Source: Mesostigma viride (taxonomy: Eukaryota > Streptophyta > Mesostigmatophyceae > Mesostigmatales > Mesostigmataceae). From it: a stretch of DNA of 38,515 nt. Under the pieces are notes generated by a model, which saw only the letters and a program-made list of their open reading frames with translations, had not been told where the DNA came from and made no database searches. Numbering within the stretch: the first letter of the stretch is position 1; every line of letters begins with the position of its first letter. The translations under genes were made by a program, and so were the position numbers. The stretch spans positions 1 to 38,515 of the forward strand of contig RPFO01001855.1 of the NCBI GenBank assembly GCA_009746045.1, given 5' to 3'. Of the stretch, positions 10,805 to 21,265 are shown piece after piece.

Positions 10805-12136
10805 GTTCTGCTTCAAACTTATGAGCAAAACGGCCAACACGGGGGCCTTCTACTAATACTAGATCTCCTATTTCTATCTCAGGTGCTCTTCTATCTAAGG
10901 AGGCACGCAACCTAGCAAGGTACTTAGACTGAGCTTTTTGGTACCCTGCGATCGCGTGGTCATGAGCAGTTTTCATTCTATCTAGTAAGGACTGTACACC
11001 TTCTACCGTATCTCGGGACACATCATCCTTGTCCCGTAGAGGACTAGCTAAGAGAGAGGTAGGAGTAAGAGGCTGTCTACCAGTATCTAAGAAGAAGGGC
11101 GTATATCCATGCGCAGCTTGGGGACAATTGTTGAGGGAGAACTCTACCAAACATAAATAATCCTCCCAATCACTACCCGAGCCATTAACATAGTGTCTAA
11201 GCGCTTCTTCTACTACCCTATTAAGACGCTCCACTAAATGAGAGGAGGAGGAGTGATAGGCAGTACCGTAGGTAACCTTGGTACCGATGGCAGCGAAAAA
11301 CTGCTGCCAAAAATCTGAGGTAAATAACTTATCCTTATCACTAATAAACTGCCTACTCAAACCATGATATCTGTATACATTATTGAGGTATAGCAGGCGT
11401 GCGCAATCACGTGCTGTGAGTTCTAAAGGACACGGCACAAGATGGCACATACGAGTAAAACGATCTATGAACACAAGGATTTGGGCATTGCCTCTATCAT
11501 TCTTTCTAAAAGGTCCTACAAAATCCATCATGATAGAATCCCACGGCATGATGGGGTCAGGCAAGGTCCTAGGTTCTGCTATCTGTCCTACGTTATTGGG
11601 TTTCATCTCCTGGCAAGATTGACAAGTTCTAACATACTCATCTACATCCTTATAAAGGGAAGGCCAGTAATAAGAGCGGGCTACTAAGTCCCGTACCCGT
11701 TTACCACCCTGATGAGCAGCTAAGTCATGCAACTCAAAGAGCAAGGAGGAGCGACAGATAGGAGGGACATACAGGCGCCATTGAGGGGGAGAATCTGCTA
11801 CCTGCACATATAAAAACCCACCTACAAATTTACAAGGATGCTTGCCTAATTGTTGGGGATGTGCAGCAATGGCAGCTAATGCTTCCGGCTCAGTGGCCGT
11901 AAATCTACTAATAAGGCGTTCAAGATCAGAGGTAGGCATCGCTACAGAGGTATCCAGAACAGGTTTAAAGAGATCTCCTACCGCCTTGCCAAAGAGAAGG
12001 GGAGGTCCTAGAGGGACTACGTTTTCATAAGACTTTCCTGACCTAGTCGCTATATGGCTAAGCGGTATAGTAGAAATTTTATTTTTCCCCTCCCACCCCA
12101 CCGAGGCCACGGGAAGGGCCTCACACGGGAGAGAGA
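10805..12136 (-). pseudogene. A1 pol, integrase core segment
   Basis: This is the middle part of A1 pol between the A2 insertion (12137) and the TTAA element. In-frame from 12136 it reads SLPCEALPVASVG... into the linker and MPTSDLERL. Then come the HHCC zinc-binding module (LHDLAAHQ...CQSC) and the catalytic core with MMDFVGP, ISDKDKLF and LVERLNR (DD35E). It stays open across the linker where A2 has lost two bases. Against A2 there is one extra Leu in ARLLYLNN. An apparent long frame that starts inside the neighbouring LTR at 12305 and runs into this segment is a product of the insertion. Confidence 0.9.
12132..12136. repeat. AGAGA target duplication of A2, left copy
   Basis: Identical to 22942-22946. 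The undisturbed site is readable in A2's own pol near 17158 (GGGAGAGAGAGTCC). Confidence 0.85.
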
Positions 12137-12708
12137 TGTTACGCCGCGGATATCTACCTCCACCTCTACCTCTAATGGGCCTGATACTACCTAAACTGGT
12201 CAGGCCTCCTCTACTTAACCCTCTGGCGAAAGACGAACGTGACGGAGCTGATCTCAATGCATTAACGTAAGTGTTGCTATAATACGCCATACAACCATTT
12301 ACCAAAACCCGTTTACTCCAGGAATAGAGGAAGGAAACACAACTACACTGCCGTGACCCAAGCCTAAATGTGTCAATTCACTTAACACACGCCGAGTGCA
12401 CACACAAAGGGTAGAACGCGCATAAATGGTCACCAACGGTCCAACACGCTCGGGCCGACATGGCCCTCGCCTACAGGTGCACGCTGGTCCACTAAATCTA
12501 CTGATGCACGCTGGTCCACTACATTCTACCCAGGATCAGGACCACTAGTAAAGTACGCGGCGCGGCGCCCAACGGCACCCAATGTACCACAGTACTGTTA
12601 CGAGGACAATAATGTCCCGGTAGGAGCCTAAACGTAAACCTAGGGACAACCGAGGCAAAGGACCTAATTTACGTCCGTAACTACAACGAATTGTTACGCG
12701 ACGTAACA
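12137..12708 (-). repeat. A2 3' LTR
   Basis: 572 bp, TGTTACG...CGTAACA; it shares CTAAATGTGTC and other variants with the LTR at 22369. Confidence 0.92.
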
Positions 12709-12719
12709 CCTCCCCCCCC
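12709..12719 (-). promoter_or_regulatory. A2 polypurine tract
   Basis: G-run plus GAGG on the minus strand, directly before the 3' LTR. Confidence 0.8.
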
Positions 12720-13078
12720 ACAAAGGTAGGGAGCCCTCTCCCTACGCACAGGGAGGAAACGAAGGGGTAGGAAAACCTAATGCACCCAACACACACCAAC
12801 ACAATCGATAGACCATCCCAGATACAAAGCACCAATAGTTCACACGGTCTCCACCACCACGCCGGGTGGTGTAGGGTTAGCCAGCACCAAGCCTGGTGGT
12901 AGGTTCCCCTAACTGCCTGGAACGGAGTCCTGGCCGGGGGGGACGGCACTGGGCAGGACACACAGAGTAAACACATCAGCGCCAAGGACCAAGAACAGCC
13001 AACCAACTGGCCAGAATATGAGGGCGACTCTACATACCGGAGGGACAACACCCTCAGGTCGGGCCTAAGGCCCTCTAT
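12720..13078 (-). other. A2 3' untranslated region
   Basis: Non-coding sequence between the ORF3 stop and the polypurine tract, matching 5972-6334. Confidence 0.6.
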
Positions 13079-15371
13079 CTAATGGCCATCCGTCTGGTAG
13101 GTACCACGGGAGGCCAGCAGGACTCCAGGTAGGCCTGGTAATGGGCCACATCCTCAACATTGTCATGCCTATCTACGGTGAGGAAAACATCGGCCCACAC
13201 GCCGTCAGGAAAAAGGCCCAGAAAGGCCCAGTAATACCTATGCTGAGTAAGAACGACCTGGCCACGGGCCCAGTCCAGGAAGCCACAGGCAAAGAGGCGA
13301 AGGAAAGGCTCTACCGCGATCAAACAGGGCCCGCAGGAGGAGGCGATGATACCGGATCCGAGGGCGCAACCCGTCGGGAAAAACAGGTCCACCAGGGGCT
13401 CCACGTTGGACGGCCACAACCGGATGTGCCGAATCTCGGGAGCGCCACCGACGCGTACACTGGCGCGACCCGAATGTCTCTAGGTAGTCGCTGGCCCGAG
13501 GAGGAGGGTGACCGCGGGAGTCTAGACCCTGGCCCGGTAGGGGCGCCGGACGCCGGGCATCCCACTCGAGGATGGGCTGGAGGACCGTGGTGTACGTAAC
13601 ACCCGGCACCGCAGGAAACTCTACCGTAAGGGCATCCGAAGCCATAATGCCCAGAGGCGGAGGGTAAGCCCACTGGAACCCACCGTAGGTGTCCAAGTCG
13701 TTGTGGCGCCTAGCCCAGCGATACAGAACGCGCCGAACCAGGATCTCACCCTGGAACACAGGATCAGCTAAAATAACCATGTCGAAAGGAGGCCGATCAG
13801 TCTCAATGGGTAGGCCACGATCCCGAGGCGCCCGACACACCTGGGAAAACCCGTAGGACATGGGCGAGATGGCAAGCTCGGCGGAGACGCGCGGCAGGTC
13901 ACACTGGCGGCAGGCGAGTGCGGACATACCACATCCAGGCACGGGCGTGTCGCGCGACTCCGGCGTCGCATGCACCACAGAAGGAGCCCTGTCCCGATCA
14001 CCCTGGGACAACTCCCGGAGGGAGTCGGAAGCGCGGGTAGCGCGAGGATCCTGACCGGTGGACCGAACAACCGCAGCCAAGGACAGAGAGGCCGGAGGGG
14101 CAGGGGCCGAAGCAGGGGCAGGAGCCGACACCGACGCAGGTGACACTGGTACAGCAGACGGTCGCGCCGGACCCGAAGCCAGAGGGGGCCGTGACGGACC
14201 CGCCAACGAAGCTGGCGCGCCGGTCCGGTGGCCGGTGCACCCTCAGGCCACATGTTAAAAATGGGGCCCGTAGGGACAGGCAGTCCTGCATAAGATTGAC
14301 TACCATCCAGGCTCCAGTCAGGAACCGGGATCCTCTGCGGGGACCACCCTCCCAAAGCCTGGGCAGTCCGCTAGTGTCGCCAAAGAAGCCCCGCGACGGC
14401 TGCGACTGAGCTGGTGGAGGCTCGGAAGCAGCGACAGCGGGCGCGGTCACAGGGGCAGGGGACTCGCGCGTAGGCGCAGGTACAGCGGTCACAGGCGCAG
14501 AGGCAGCAGGAGTCGCAGCAGCCGCCGGAACCACAGCGACCGCGGGCGCCAGCGGGGGCGCGGGCGAAGCCGTAGTCGCCGGGGCAACAGAAGGGGTAGG
14601 AGGCGCGGATCCAGCTGGCGTAGCCGGGACCTGCGCCTGGGCCGCCAGGAAGGCCCCAAACGCCGTGGTCAGGGACTGGATCTGAGCCTGCATAGCCGAG
14701 ACCGTCGCCGAAAGAGGATCAGGCAAACCCGAAGGGGTAGGCTCCACTGCAACACCCCGGGTCGACCGAGGGGACGACGGGACCGGAGAGGGAGGAACAG
14801 ACGCCGAGGAGGCGGACGCAGCGCTCGAGGCAGAATAATCTGGAGTATAATGTACCTCGGCTGGGGCGCCCGAAGGGGCAGGACCATCAACCGCTAGTCC
14901 CGCCGCCTGATCAGCTATCTCCATGAATTCTACGGCCCGTAAAAGGTCGCAGGGGTTCTCATCTACCTCAGCATCACCCTCAGCCGGAAGCCAAGGAAAC
15001 ACCTCCCGTAGGCAGGTACGGCCCACAGGGGTAGAGAGGTAGGAGAACACACGGCAGCACCGGAGAACCGCATCTATCTGTTCCAAGGCGGGACAGCGAG
15101 AACCACACCCCAACAAACAGTGTCCGGCATCGTCGAACCCGTGCAGGACAAGCTGGTGCGGCTCATTAGGGGAAGGACCATACCACGTGACCCCGAAGAG
15201 GGCCGCCCTGACTAAGCTCGCATGTTGGGCCTGAAGGGCCGGCTGCACAACGCCACCCCGGTAACATGATCGCGACACCCAGCGGCCCGGAAGGGCCTCG
15301 AAATACAGCTCAGGGTCCGGTAGGGGCAGGGACGGCAGCGGGCTCTCAGCCGGAGGGGTAGGCTCTGTCAT
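13079..15371 (-). pseudogene. ORF3 of A2, env-position protein of unknown function
   Basis: ATG at 15369-15371 (MTEPTPP), stop TAG at 13079-13081, about 760 codons if indels are ignored. The N-terminal 270 or so residues are open in one frame: PDPELYFEALPGRW, FGVTWYGPSP, CLLGCGSRCP, CCRVFSYLSTP, FPWLPAEGD, VEFMEIADQ. A Pro/Ala/Ser linker follows, then a C-terminal region (CRQCDLP, PMSYGFSQVCRAPRDRGLP, NVEPLVDLFFPTG, WADVFLTVDRHDN). Frame breaks fall around 14350, 14230 and 13430. GC is about 68% in one sampled line of the linker, against 48% and 33% in sampled pol lines, suggesting separate origin. There is no signal peptide, no membrane anchor and no known domain. Position after pol recalls env or the extra ORFs of some plant gypsy elements; function unknown. 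Confidence 0.72.
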
Positions 15372-15376
15372 GACGG

Positions 15377-15393
15377 CTGCGGAGGGGAGGGGA
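15377..15393 (-). promoter_or_regulatory. Candidate 3' splice site before A2 ORF3
   Basis: TCCCCTCCCCTCCGCAG ends 5 bases before the ORF3 ATG: a pyrimidine tract plus AG. It is conserved in A1 and is inferred, not demonstrated. Confidence 0.3.
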
Positions 15394-15447
15394 CAACCAA
15401 CCACCCGTCGACAGCAGACATAACATAAGAGAGGAGAAGGCCTACGA

Positions 15448-16974
15448 CTAGAGCTTGTGCAGGGTTTTATATTCCTGCAGCAGGCGACTACACCCATCTA
15501 GCTCACTCTCCGTATACCAAACCTTATCTACTTCACTACGAGCATACATCCACTTCACTTTATACTGACGCTGGGTACCGCGGCCCTTTTTGATATCTCG
15601 ATGGGCCACGATGCTTTCTACTTCGTCTTCTACTTCCCCAGTGTCAGGATTATGCTCTAAAGGGGCAGGCGCTAACTCCCTGCCAGCGAACGTACTAGGG
15701 TGGTACAGTTTAAGCTGGCTCCTATGGAAGGTGTTTGAATGCGTTTGCCAAGAGGTAGGGATATCGACTTTATACAAGAAATTTCCTACCCTAGACAACA
15801 CATGGAAGGGTCCTAAGAAGGCAGGCCTAAGTTTGACCTTCAGTTCTGCTTCAAACTTATGAGCAAAACGGCCAACACGGGGGCCTTCTACTAATACTAG
15901 ATCTCCTACTTCTATCTCAGGTGCTCGTCTATCTAAGGAGGCACGCAACCTAGCAAGGTACTTAGCCTGAGCTTTTTGATACCCTGAGATCGCGTGGTCA
16001 TGAGCAGTTTTCATTCTATCTAGTAAGGACTGTACACCTTCTACAGTATCTCGGGACACATCATCCTTGTCCCGTAGAGGACTAGCTAAGAGAGAGGTAG
16101 GGGTAAGGGGCTGTCTACCAGTATCTAAGAAGAAGGGCGTATATCCATGCGCAGCTTGGGGACAATTGTTGAGGGAGAACTCTACCAAACATAAATAATC
16201 CTCCCAATCACTACCCGAGCCATTAACATAGTGCCTAAGCGCTTCTTCTACTACTCTATTAAGACGCTCTACTAAATGAGAGGAGGAGGAGTGGTAGGCA
16301 GTACCGTAGGTAACCTTGGTACCGATGGCAGCGAAAAACTGCTGCCAAAAATCTGAGGTAAATAATTTATCCTTATCACTAATAAACTGCCTACTCAATC
16401 CATGATATCTATATACATTATTGAGGTATAGGCGTGCGCAATCACGTGCGGTGAGTTCTAAAGGACACGGCACAAGATGGCACATACGAGTAAAACGATC
16501 TATGAACACAAGGATTTGGGCATTGCCCCTATCATTCTTTCTAAAAGGTCCTACAAAATCCATCATGATAGAATCCCAAGGCATGATAGGGTCAGGCAAG
16601 GTCCTAGGTTCTGCTATCTGTCCTACATTATTGGGTTTCATTTCCTGGCAAGATTGACAAGTTCTAACATACTCATCCACATCCTTATAAAGGGAAGGCC
16701 AGTAATAAGAGCGGGCTACTAGGTCCCGTACCCGTTTACCACCCTGATGAGCAGCTAAGTCATGCAACTCAAAGAGCAAGGAGGAGCGACAGATAGGAGG
16801 GACATACAGGCGCCATTGAGGGGGAGAATCTGCTATCTGCACATATAAAAACCCACCTACAAATTTACAAGGGTGCTTGCCTAATTGTTGGGGATGTGCA
16901 GCAATGGCAGCTAATGCTTCCGGCTCAGTGGCCGTAAATCTACTAATAAGGCGTTCAAGATCAGAGGTAGGCAT
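15448..16974 (-). CDS. A2 integrase with chromodomain
   Basis: 508 codons, intact as an open frame. It inserts element cDNA into the chromosome. Zinc module H71/H76 and C106/C109 (HDLAAHQ...CQSC); catalytic D139 (MMDFVGP), D200 (ISDKDK), E236 (LVERLNR), with exactly 35 residues between the last two. The usual HPQTDGQ before the Glu is replaced by HSSSSHL. An SH3-like tail (GDLVLVEGPRVG...PFHVLSRVG) is followed by a chromodomain at about 449-505 (VESIVAHRD...YKVKWM...VWYTESEL), placing family A among chromoviruses. It is the 3' part of pol: the ATG chosen by the open frame is probably not a real start, because a 2-base loss near 17045 separates it from the RT part, whereas A1 is continuous there. 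Confidence 0.93.
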   Translation of the reverse strand: MPTSDLERLISRFTATEPEALAAIAAHPQQLGKHPCKFVGGFLYVQIADSPPQWRLYVPPICRSSLLFELHDLAAHQGGKRVRDLVARSYYWPSLYKDVDEYVRTCQSCQEMKPNNVGQIAEPRTLPDPIMPWDSIMMDFVGPFRKNDRGNAQILVFIDRFTRMCHLVPCPLELTARDCARLYLNNVYRYHGLSRQFISDKDKLFTSDFWQQFFAAIGTKVTYGTAYHSSSSHLVERLNRVVEEALRHYVNGSGSDWEDYLCLVEFSLNNCPQAAHGYTPFFLDTGRQPLTPTSLLASPLRDKDDVSRDTVEGVQSLLDRMKTAHDHAISGYQKAQAKYLARLRASLDRRAPEIEVGDLVLVEGPRVGRFAHKFEAELKVKLRPAFLGPFHVLSRVGNFLYKVDIPTSWQTHSNTFHRSQLKLYHPSTFAGRELAPAPLEHNPDTGEVEDEVESIVAHRDIKKGRGTQRQYKVKWMYARSEVDKVWYTESELDGCSRLLQEYKTLHKL

Positions 16975-16999
16975 CGCTACAGAAGTATCCAGAACAGGT

Positions 17000-19465
17000 T
17001 TAAAGAGATCTCCTACCGCCTTGCCGAAGAGAAGGGGAGGTCCTAGGGACTACGTTTTCATAAGACTTTCCTGACCTAGTCGCTATATGGCTAAGCGGTA
17101 TAGAAATTTTATTTTTCCCCTCCCCCCCCACCGAGGCCACAGGAAGGGCCTCACACGGGAGAGAGAGTCCTACGTGAGAAAGGAGATCAGGCATGCGAAC
17201 AGCTGTATGAAAGAGGTAGGCATAGGAATCATCATCAGGTAGTTCACCATAAGGGGTTACACCCATAGTAGTAGGAACTAGAGTAGTATTGAGAACATCA
17301 AGGTCCTCGAAGAAGGAATAGTCTGCACGACGAGAGAGTGCATCTGGTACTATGTTATCTACACCCTTGACATACTGAAGTTTAAAAGGGGAAAACTGTG
17401 CTAAAAATTCCATCCAGCGCGCTTGCCGAGGGGTAAGGTTGGGTTGGGAGAGAAGATGGGTAAGGGGACGATGATCCGTTTGGATAACTAACCTATAAGG
17501 ATCTAGCTCACAGGGTTCATTCAGGCAGACATCAAATTGAGCACCTTTAAGGAAGTGCTGCCACGCGTGGCAACAATACACCACAGCTAAGAGTTCCTGC
17601 TGGTGGACGGGATAGTTACGCTCCGCAGGGAGCATTGTCCTAGAGATATACTCAATTGGCTGTAAGCCCTGACCCTGATCCTGGAGAAGGACACCACCTA
17701 TAGCTACTTTACTAGCATCTGTAGCCACAACAAAGGGTTTAGTAGTATCCGGTAGGATGAGTACAGGAGGGGAAAGGAGTAGGGATTTTAGGCACTGAAA
17801 AGCAGACTGACACTCACTACTCCAAACAAAGGGGATATCCTTCTTTAATAAATGATTAATAGGGGCTGCTATAGTTGCGAAACGCGGGATAAAACGCCTA
17901 TAGTAAGAAGCAATTCCTAGGAAACTACGTACACCTTTAACGTCGGTAGGAGTAGGCCATTCCTGAATTGACTTAGTTTTATCCGGGTCGGTAGCGACCC
18001 CGGCATCTGACAGAACGTGCCCTAAAAATGGGACACTCCTACCCGAACGCACTTTAGCACGGCGCGCCCACAAAGAATTTTCAGCCATTATTTCTAATAC
18101 TTTCTTTAAATCACGTAGGTGCGTTTCAAAATCAGGAGAGTAAATAAGAATATCATCTAAGTAAGCTTGAGCACAAGAACGGTCATGCTCAGATAAAGAA
18201 ACAGAGGAGAAGGAAGGATCCTTTAGATCAGAGGACACCTGAGGAAGATGAGAATTTCCCATAACAGGTCTAAGCACTTCATTCATTAACATTTGAAAAG
18301 AGGCAGGCGAGTTACAGAGTCCCATAGCCGCTACTCTAAACTGGTAATGACCAAAAGGGGTAGCAAAGGCGGTTTTATGGCAATCCTCAGGAGCTATCCG
18401 CAACTGCCAAAAACCATCCGCACAATCCAGTACTGTGAAACAAGTGGAACCTTTAACCTTATTAAATATATCATCAATACGAGGTAGAGGGTATTTAGAT
18501 TTCACAGTAATATCATTCAACTTCCTATAATCAGTAACTAGGCGAAACTTGCCATTTGGCTTAGGAACTAACAGGACACCAGCTGAGTAGGGGGAGTTAC
18601 TAGGCTCTATCAATCCTGCTTCTAATAATGACACTAAAATCTGTTTTAGTTCCTTTAACTCGGTAGGGCCCATTCTATACATCGGAGAGTGCGTAGGAAC
18701 TGCACCGTCCTTGATAACTACACGGTGTAAAACAGAACGAGGAGGAGGATAAGAAGGAGTCTTTTCTTCAAATACTTTTGAGGAATCTATCACAGCCATG
18801 TATCTTACTATTTCATTTTCAGTAAATCCTACTCCTATTGTATCCACTGTATTTACATCTATATCCACACTATTATTAGTGATAGGTATCTCTTGTACTT
18901 CTAACTGAAGGAACATACATAATAGGTATCCATTTTGCTTTAATTCAGAACGTAATTCGTCATTTGACATTAATACTTCAGGTATAGGTCTTACAGGAGG
19001 ATCAACAGGTGTAGGAGGAGTAATATCTACCAAGGATAAATTTTCCAATCTATAATGACGTTCAGGTACCCAGTAAGAGCTATCTGGAAACCAAATGACC
19101 ATGGTATCATAATTAATAGTAATCTTATTATCCTGGTGCCAATCTAATCCTAGTAATACATCAGCGGTAGTGATAGGGCCTATAGTGGCCGTCAGGTTGA
19201 CAGTACGTCCTTGTATAACCATGGGAAGGGACACCGTACCCGGGGAATGACTGGTGCGACCATCAGCATAATGAACAGTAACGGGTTTGGTGTGAGGGGT
19301 AGGGACTAGTCCTAAACGTCTAACTAGGGCCTCGCTCACAAAGGAGCTAGCCGCACCGCTATCTACCAACACAGAGACATTCAAGAGTTCATCAGCATGC
19401 AAGAAGGGGTCTACAACAGTGTGAGGGACGGTTAAACCACCATTCAAGAACATAAGAGGACGCAC
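17000..19465 (-). CDS. A2 Pol: protease, reverse transcriptase, RNase H
   Basis: 821 codons. Aspartic protease with VDSGA at 34-38; RT from about 260 (LVPKPNGKFRLVTDYRKLND near 307) with YLDD at 435-438; thumb (FLGHVLSDAG, SFLGIASYYRRFIPRF); RNase H with TDASK near 582, HQQELLAV, QTDHRPL and PDALSRR. It makes and matures cDNA inside the particle. Oddities: about 26 extra residues (SHLPQVSSDLKDPSF...) lie just before YLDD. The frame opens with GTG at 19465, but the true entry is by frameshift from gag, because the frame is coding upstream in A1 (DSTPDKNFCLPVFITS). In A2 a TAA at 19526-19528, from one missing A, blocks it. The 3' end runs out of frame at 17045 by a 2-base loss before integrase. 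Confidence 0.94.
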   Translation of the reverse strand: MRPLMFLNGGLTVPHTVVDPFLHADELLNVSVLVDSGAASSFVSEALVRRLGLVPTPHTKPVTVHYADGRTSHSPGTVSLPMVIQGRTVNLTATIGPITTADVLLGLDWHQDNKITINYDTMVIWFPDSSYWVPERHYRLENLSLVDITPPTPVDPPVRPIPEVLMSNDELRSELKQNGYLLCMFLQLEVQEIPITNNSVDIDVNTVDTIGVGFTENEIVRYMAVIDSSKVFEEKTPSYPPPRSVLHRVVIKDGAVPTHSPMYRMGPTELKELKQILVSLLEAGLIEPSNSPYSAGVLLVPKPNGKFRLVTDYRKLNDITVKSKYPLPRIDDIFNKVKGSTCFTVLDCADGFWQLRIAPEDCHKTAFATPFGHYQFRVAAMGLCNSPASFQMLMNEVLRPVMGNSHLPQVSSDLKDPSFSSVSLSEHDRSCAQAYLDDILIYSPDFETHLRDLKKVLEIMAENSLWARRAKVRSGRSVPFLGHVLSDAGVATDPDKTKSIQEWPTPTDVKGVRSFLGIASYYRRFIPRFATIAAPINHLLKKDIPFVWSSECQSAFQCLKSLLLSPPVLILPDTTKPFVVATDASKVAIGGVLLQDQGQGLQPIEYISRTMLPAERNYPVHQQELLAVVYCCHAWQHFLKGAQFDVCLNEPCELDPYRLVIQTDHRPLTHLLSQPNLTPRQARWMEFLAQFSPFKLQYVKGVDNIVPDALSRRADYSFFEDLDVLNTTLVPTTMGVTPYGELPDDDSYAYLFHTAVRMPDLLSHVGLSLPCEALPVASVGGEGKNKISIPLSHIATRSGKSYENVVPRTSPSLRQGGRRSL

Positions 19466-19591
19466 ACGTAGTGGTAGGGAAGATTCAGCTCCTACAGAGG
19501 TTATAAAAACAGGCAGGCAAAAATTTTATCTGGGGTACTATCTAAGGACCTGTCCAGGTTACCCCCGGCTGACAGGCCTACTGTTCCCCCT

Positions 19592-19599
19592 CCCCCCCC
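19592..19599 (-). promoter_or_regulatory. Candidate gag-pol frameshift site (G8) in A2
   Basis: Gag reads GAT TTG GGG GGG GAG. A -1 slip on this G-run enters the frame that leads into protease in both copies. A1 has G7 here and a longer gag tail. This is inference; homopolymer length is error-prone. Confidence 0.35.
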
Positions 19600-21232
19600 A
19601 AATCCATAGGAACGAACCCCGAAGAAGACCCTGGCGGAAAAGCCACTGCTGGAGGGTCACGAGGGATTGAAGAGGGTGCGGGAGCCTGATTATCATAGGG
19701 GAACCCTGGGGATCCTGTCTGCACAGCATTCAGCCTACTAGGGGTAGCTGAAGGATGCGTCCTGAAGTAGGACGAATAGGAGCACGCTGAGGGGTACGAG
19801 GAGGGCGAGCGTCGGGATGAGGGGGAGCACCCGAAAGGAACTTGGGGCACTCACGTTTAAGATGACCTACTTCCTTACAATGATAGCATGTGATATGAGA
19901 GACATCAAGGGCTGAAAGGTCAGTAACACAGATATCTAATTCTTCTACATAGGAGTTCTCCTCCTCAGGGGTAAGGATAATATTATTAATACGGGAACGG
20001 GTAGGAAGAGAAGGGGTGGTGAAGAAATCTGCTACACGCAAGAGATGCTGGCGCACATGCTTGAGGGGCAGATCAGTAAAACGGTAGGCAGAGAACTGGC
20101 GCTTGACTTCACGTAATAAGGGTCTACTGAGGCCTTGGAGGAAGCGAGCACGTACTTCTGCACCCGACAAATCCCTAATTCGTACCATCTGAGCATCAAA
20201 CTCTTTCATATACTCCTTAAATGATTTGGTACCCTGCTGCAAGGTACCAAAGGCTAATCTATCCTGCCAATCTGAATCAGGAGGGACTAAATGGTTCTCT
20301 AAACGCTTAAACAATTCTGCTACAGAGTTAGGGTAGGCATGAGAGGCCAAAGACTCACACTGAATGAGGTTAGCAAGCTCAGGAGTAATACAGGTTGTGA
20401 GATAGTGAGGAACTAATACAGCATCAGAAAGACGCCATCTATTATGATTCTGCCACGACTCCGTGTTCTGTGTAAGCAACATAATAAAGGTGAAAAACTG
20501 TTGAGGGGTAGACTTGACATCCAGCTTGGGAAGGTTAGCAAAGAGGGGAAGAGCAGGGGGCTTAGGGGGATTAGAAGAGTCAGTTTTTCCCATAGGGCCA
20601 CTAGCTTCCACTGCTACATAAGCGGGATAGAAGGAAGGAAGAGGAAAAGTCTTGGGTAGGGGTCTAGACGGGGCCACCGTTTCAGGCTGGTGCCCATAAG
20701 AGAAGGGGACAGTATATTGCTCACGAAGAGAGGAATAGGCAAAATGATCATAATTTCTGTCATCTAAGGGCATGGTGCTGAAATCACTATTAACTTCTAA
20801 ATCAGCCACACGGGTAGGGACCTGGGCTGCCTCATAGGCCGTCTCAGGGTAGGACCAGGAAGCAGGTGGGTAAAAGGGAACTGCACTAGGGCGCCCAGAA
20901 GGACCGACAGGGGCAGAGGCACGACCCGTGTTAAGAGCAGGCATGGAAGGAACAGGGTGGGAAGGAGGCCTAAAAACATTGTTAGTTAGTGAGGACCTGC
21001 TGGAGGGTTGAGCCAAGGTTGCAGGAGGGGCAGGGGCCTGGTTCAGGGTAAGGGAAGGGTCATCACTAAATCTGACTTGCATACGTTGACGTTGTTCATA
21101 GGTAGGAGGGGTAAGTGAGGGACGACGGCGACCATCAGCAAGCGGAGAAGGAGGTGAGGCACGAAGATTACCTTGAGGAGTGAGATGGTGTACCGTTTCA
21201 AGTGAGTCCCGTCGGTTACCCGATTGTTGTTA

Positions 21233-21265
21233 TGGTTGTTATTATTATTATTATTATTATTATTC
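21233..21265. repeat. (ATT/AAT)n microsatellite within gag
   Basis: Encodes the polyasparagine run in the Gag N-terminus; the A1 copy is at about 27009-27034 and differs in length. Confidence 0.75.

Noticed and set aside
10794-12305. A 503-codon frame starting in the LTR and continuing into integrase
   Set aside because: It crosses the A2 LTR/A1 pol insertion junction. The LTR part is fused to pol only by chance of insertion phase.
13860-14409. Several + strand open frames opposite ORF3 (also at 7130-8112)
   Set aside because: They are antisense shadows of the GC-rich Pro/Ala linker of ORF3 and have low-complexity translations.
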